Shown: in pieces, positions 5,594-7,819 of the stretch
Numbering within the stretch: position 1 is the first letter of the stretch
Layout: each line of letters begins with the position of its first letter
Assembly (NCBI GenBank): GCA_023412215.1
Contig: JAEYNX010000007.1
Span: 1-7,819, forward strand
DNA from: Bacillota bacterium
Lineage (GTDB): Bacteria; Bacillota; Clostridia; Oscillospirales; Ruminococcaceae
Direction: 5' to 3'
Length of the DNA stretch: 7,819 bases
Made by a program: the position numbers and the translations under genes
The notes under the pieces: generated by a model
What the model was told of the DNA's origin: nothing
Databases searched by the model: none
Seen by the model: the letters and a program-made list of their open reading frames with translations, nothing else

Positions 5594-5633
5594 ATAGATA
5601 ATACCATAAAGATTGTCCCAAAGGAAGTTAAGA

Positions 5634-6233
5634 ATGCAGTATAAGATTACAATTATAAATAGCCCGCCCCAACAGGAGTTTACCCCAAAATGGGACATCC
5701 TCCCCATCGCAAAGCTCACGCAGCTTGGGCAGGGTGTAAAGCAGGGCATCTTCTCTCAAACGGCGATGTGCTATCGCCCCCGCGTCGGCATTCTGGTGAG
5801 GATGTGGGCCTTTGAGGTAAACCCCGCCCACGGCGAAAGCCGGCTGGCTCTTGCGCTTGCACCCAACCCGCAGCGGCCAGAGGATTATCTTTCACTTTCG
5901 TTTGAACCAGATGGCACCCTTTTTGCGTATACTGTTACTGACAATACGCCCCCACAGCCGGTGGACGCCGACATCTTTTCGCTTAACACCTTTAAGGGCG
6001 GCGACCTGCAGGGCGAGTATTGGGGTGCGGCGTTTATTCTGCCCCAGCAGTTGCTCACCGGCGTGTTCGGCGCAAATGCCTACAGTGCCGGGGAAAGCAT
6101 ATACGGCAACCTGTTGCACTCCGGCATGATCGATAAAGATCGTGTGTTTACGACCTTGTTCCCCGCTTGTACCGATACGCCCGACATCAGTCGTCCCGAC
6201 TGCTTCGGTGCCTTTGAGTTTATCCGTTTTTAA
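5634..6233 (+). CDS. CBM9-like carbohydrate-binding domain protein, no signal peptide
   Basis: A 199-residue protein that consists of little more than one domain. The order of motifs recalls the CBM9-like family of small proteins: a strand-rich core around VGILVRMWAFEVNP (51-64), EDYLSLSFEPDGTLFAY (83-99), the Trp-containing EYWGAAFILPQQLL (128-141), GANAYSAGE (146-154), and the closing RPDCFGAFEF (187-196), which matches the family's RPexFG-x-xxF ending. Such domains bind sugars in xylanases; in stand-alone bacterial proteins the ligand is generally unknown. There is no signal peptide or membrane span, so it should be cytoplasmic. The ATG at 5634 is chosen because AAAGGAAG (5620-5627) lies 6 nt upstream; the in-frame TTG at 5613 precedes that site. 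A small membrane protein gene follows after 44 bp. The family call rests on pattern recognition. Confidence 0.75.
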   Translation: MQYKITIINSPPQQEFTPKWDILPIAKLTQLGQGVKQGIFSQTAMCYRPRVGILVRMWAFEVNPAHGESRLALALAPNPQRPEDYLSLSFEPDGTLFAYTVTDNTPPQPVDADIFSLNTFKGGDLQGEYWGAAFILPQQLLTGVFGANAYSAGESIYGNLLHSGMIDKDRVFTTLFPACTDTPDISRPDCFGAFEFIRF

Positions 6234-6277
6234 CCGTTCATCCGTCAAAACTGACCGTAATTAAAGGAGGAGCTGGC

Positions 6278-6427
6278 GTGAAGGTTTTTTTGAAGATTTT
6301 CTTGATCATCTCGGCAGCCACCGCTCTGGCGCTCGTCATCTACGGGTTGCTGCTGCGTTTCTACCCCTATGCCGTAAAACCCTACTATACCCCCGCTGGC
6401 ATGGATAATATCCAGCCGAACGACTAA
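6278..6427 (+). CDS. Small single-span membrane protein (49 residues)
   Basis: The sequence reads MKVFLKIFLI ISAATALALV IYGLLLRFYP followed by YAVKPYYTPAGMDNIQPND. Residues 4-27 form one transmembrane helix with Lys2 and Lys6 before it, and the tail is Pro/Tyr-rich with an acidic end. The GTG start has a near-perfect AAAGGAGG (6263-6270) 7 nt upstream, which is the main reason to accept such a short gene. It lies 44 bp after the CBM9-like gene with no terminator between, so the two are probably co-transcribed. I do not recognise the family. It could also be an uncleaved signal anchor presenting the tail outside the cell. Confidence 0.75.
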   Translation: MKVFLKIFLIISAATALALVIYGLLLRFYPYAVKPYYTPAGMDNIQPND

Positions 6428-6445
6428 AACGGTACATAGCTTAAG

Positions 6446-6527
6446 GTGAGCGGCAGCCGGTAAACGGTGCACTGCCGCGAATGCTGTGTATTGCTCACTT
6501 GACTATCGTGGTGTACACCCATAATAA
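6446..6527 (+). other. Structured spacer: nested inverted repeats and a 10-bp palindrome
   Basis: GTGAGC (6446-6451) can pair with GCTCAC (6493-6498), and the overlapping GCGGCAG (6450-6456) with CTGCCGC (6472-6478). Inside this, CCG (6457-6459) can pair with CGG (6465-6467). The arms share two bases, so the outer and inner stems partly exclude each other. Beyond them, TTGACT at 6499-6504 lies 17 bp before a poor -10 (TAATAA, 6522-6527), with the palindrome GGTGTACACC (6510-6519) in the spacer. There is no open frame of interest. It could be an RNA fold in the 3' untranslated region or a weak regulated promoter. Confidence 0.35.
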
Positions 6528-6552
6528 TATACAGGAACAAAATTTATAAGCA

Positions 6553-6589
6553 AGCGGCGGCCGAACCATCGACCGCCGCTGTGTTTTTT
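6553..6589 (+). terminator. Rho-independent terminator
   Basis: The stem AGCGGCGG (6553-6560) with CCGCCGCT (6573-6580) encloses a loop in which CGA and TCG can also pair. GTG and six T (6584-6589) follow. It ends the CBM9-like and small membrane protein unit and separates it from the converging YhfC gene. On the minus strand the T content after the stem is weak. Confidence 0.88.
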
Positions 6590-6627
6590 ATATTGGTATT
6601 ACGGTTGCAAGAGTATCCGCCTCACTG

Positions 6628-7515
6628 TTACTCGGCGGGCGGCAGTGGGGTTTCGCCGGTGGAAGGCTGCGCGTCGTCCGAGGGCGCCGTAACGCCCTGT
6701 GGCACCGCTTCGGGCTGCTCCTGTGCATCCATGCGCGCAAACACTCTGCGCGAGAGAACGATGTAAACGGCACCCGCCACAGCGCAAATGAACGCGTACA
6801 ATTCGGTGCCCACGATCCCGGTATTAGAGATTAAGAAGATCATGGGTGAATCCACAACAGCGTGCAGCAGCACCGCGAGCAGTACATACACAAACCTGCG
6901 GCGGCGTATCGCGTAAAGAACGAGAATCGAGAGCGCCACCTGAATGGTTACGGCAAACAGCCGTTCCATACCGCCCACTAAGTAGGTGGCGGGCGAGAGC
7001 CCGGTGAGAGAATCAAAAAGCGATTTTGCCGTTTCAGCGGGCAATGCGGCGGCAATCGCGTCCCACGCGCCGCTGTTGATTGCAAGCGCAAAGATGATAT
7101 TGTTTACATACGAAAGCCCTGCCAGCGTAATCGCCTCGAAGCCGCCGTGGCCCAACCCGAAAGCGAAGCCGTCGTTCCACCCCGTATGCTTTTTAAGGGC
7201 CGCCTTGTAGCCTATAAACCTTCCAAATTCCTCAAAAAGACCGGCGGTAAGCCCTAAAAACAGGCCGCCCCACAGCGGGTCGTTTGTAAACTGTGCAAAC
7301 GCGGGCCATGCCTGGCTTGCAAAGGTCAGCGCGGGGATCCTTATTAAGGTTTGGAACACAAAGAACACCGCGGCGCCCACCAGCACCGGTGCGATATGTA
7401 TCCTCCGCTTCACGCACAGGATGATGACAATCGCAATGGGAAGAACCAACGTAATAAAAAGTGAAACAAACATGCAAAAAATCGAAAGACCGCTTACCGT
7501 AGCCGTAACCGACAT
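6628..7515 (-). CDS. YhfC family intramembrane metalloprotease
   Basis: A 295-residue polytopic membrane protein of the YhfC family, assigned by sequence to the glutamic/metal type of intramembrane proteases related to CPBP enzymes. Hydrophobic segments lie roughly at 8-35, 41-60, 82-95, 117-147, 188-203, 209-230 and 236-256. The conserved motifs are EEFGR (95-99), GHGGFEA (122-128), GMERLFA (182-188) and LLHAVVDS (216-223), whose Glu and His residues are the likely catalytic or metal ligands. Residues 260-295 form a hydrophilic Pro/Glu/Ala-rich tail that the Bacillus protein (about 258 residues) seems to lack. There are two adjacent ATG codons; the one at 7515 is preferred because GGAGG (plus 7522-7526) is 6 nt from it but only 3 nt from the ATG at 7518. 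A small hairpin, AGCCG/CGGCT (plus 7531-7547), lies just upstream of the ribosome binding site. Substrate and role are unknown. Confidence 0.9.
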   Translation of the reverse strand: MSVTATVSGLSIFCMFVSLFITLVLPIAIVIILCVKRRIHIAPVLVGAAVFFVFQTLIRIPALTFASQAWPAFAQFTNDPLWGGLFLGLTAGLFEEFGRFIGYKAALKKHTGWNDGFAFGLGHGGFEAITLAGLSYVNNIIFALAINSGAWDAIAAALPAETAKSLFDSLTGLSPATYLVGGMERLFAVTIQVALSILVLYAIRRRRFVYVLLAVLLHAVVDSPMIFLISNTGIVGTELYAFICAVAGAVYIVLSRRVFARMDAQEQPEAVPQGVTAPSDDAQPSTGETPLPPAE

Positions 7516-7518
7516 CAT

Positions 7519-7674
7519 TGCCCTCCATCCAGCCGCTTTATACGGCTTTATTTTCTACACCCTACCCCATACGATGAATAAGAGTAGGTCGGCGCCCCTG
7601 TATACGCCGTGATGATTACTAGGGGCTATCTGAAAACTCCAAATTCTTGTCTATTTCAAAAGCGTGTCTTTAAA
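7519..7674 (-). other. Spacer upstream of the YhfC gene, no clear promoter
   Basis: This 156-bp spacer holds inverted repeats: AGCCG/CGGCT (7531-7535, 7543-7547) next to the ribosome binding site, CCTAC/GTAGG (7561-7565, 7584-7588), and GCCCCT/AGGGGC (7594-7599, 7621-7626). The last competes with GGCG/CGCC (7591-7594, 7605-7608). No convincing -35/-10 pair was found on the minus strand. The fold may be a leader of the YhfC transcript or the 3' region of the gene to the right. Confidence 0.3.
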
Positions 7675-7717
7675 TTAAGCTATGTGTTCCCTAATATAAA
7701 CTTCTTGAAGACACGCT
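7661..7717 (-). repeat. Inverted repeat spanning the stop codon of the right-edge reading frame
   Basis: AGCGTGTCTT (7661-7670) and AAGACACGCT (7708-7717) are exact reverse complements 37 bp apart. On the minus strand the first arm lies inside the reading frame, the TAA is in the loop, and the second arm is followed by TTTTG, so it may act as a long-loop terminator. A ten-base match at this spacing could occur by chance in a window this size. Confidence 0.4.
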
Positions 7718-7819
7718 CTGCCAAAGGCATCTTCTGCATCAAAAATACTCGGAATACATACAGTATCCAGACATACACAGTATGTCGGCGTTTCTTTGAT
7801 TTGAATCTGCTCTTTTGCA
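7675..7819 (-). CDS. Possible C-terminal end of an unrecognised gene (partial)
   Basis: A minus-strand frame is open from the window edge (first full codon at 7818) to a TAA at 7675-7677, giving 47 residues. The readable part includes QIQIKETPTYCVCLDTV, then CIPSIFDAEDAFGRAC, and ends LQEVYIREHIA. It has a short Cys-x-Cys but no motif I recognise. The region is more AT-rich than the other genes. A frame this short stays open by chance about one time in ten, so the call is tentative. It would be co-directional with the YhfC gene, which starts about 160 bp further on. The start lies outside the window. Confidence 0.35.
   Translation of the reverse strand, partial: AKEQIQIKETPTYCVCLDTVCIPSIFDAEDAFGRACLQEVYIREHIA

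Noticed and set aside
5613..5633. TTG start giving seven extra residues to the CBM9-like protein
   Set aside because: The ribosome binding site AAAGGAAG at 5620-5627 lies downstream of that TTG and is well placed for the ATG at 5634.
7661..7717. Terminal inverted repeats of an insertion sequence
   Set aside because: The repeats are only 37 bp apart and there is no transposase or target-site duplication, so they cannot bound an element within this window.

Overview
The window looks like a chromosomal segment of a low-to-mid GC Gram-positive anaerobe, most likely a clostridial (Oscillospirales/Ruminococcaceae-like) Firmicute. The grounds are strong AGGAGG-type ribosome binding sites, sigma-A type promoters (two of them exact TTGACA-17-TATAAT), GTG starts, compact terminators with T-runs, and a Bacillus-like elongator tRNA-Met. 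The rank below phylum is inference. Base composition by eye is about half GC in the genes and AT-rich in the spacers.

Layout. 1-363: no recognisable gene; it holds an inverted-repeat structure ending in a T-run, then an extended -10 promoter and a structured leader of about 170 nt for prfC. 364-1953: prfC (release factor 3), closed by a terminator. 2046-3612: a stress-type unit of a promoter overlapped by a perfect inverted repeat, a fused methionine sulfoxide reductase MsrA-MsrB, and a DUF1801 (YdhG/frataxin-like) protein 23 bp behind it, then a terminator. 3678-5185: a consensus promoter with an inverted repeat over its -35 box, a flavodoxin-domain lipoprotein, and 8 bp behind it a short QueG-like protein with two 4Fe-4S clusters, then a terminator. 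5203-5507, minus strand: a two-gene tRNA operon (Met-CAU, then Glu-UUC) with its own consensus promoter and strong terminator; the 40-nt spacer between the tRNAs is almost entirely a 32-bp perfect palindrome. 5563-6589: a promoter with an inverted repeat, a CBM9-like protein without a signal peptide, a 49-residue single-span membrane protein, a structured spacer and a terminator. 6628-7515, minus strand: a YhfC-family intramembrane protease homologue. 7675-7819, minus strand: probably the last 47 codons of an unrecognised gene that runs off the window.

Functionally this is mostly core chromosome (translation, tRNA, oxidative repair) mixed with small redox and membrane genes. The redox theme recurs: MsrAB repairs oxidised methionine, DUF1801 proteins are linked to iron handling in Bacillus, and the flavodoxin lipoprotein and Fe-S protein form a plausible electron-transfer pair. 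I see no mobile element, CRISPR array or defence system. The most unusual items are the palindrome between the tRNAs, the structured prfC leader, the flavodoxin/QueG-like pair, and the promoter-overlapping inverted repeats.
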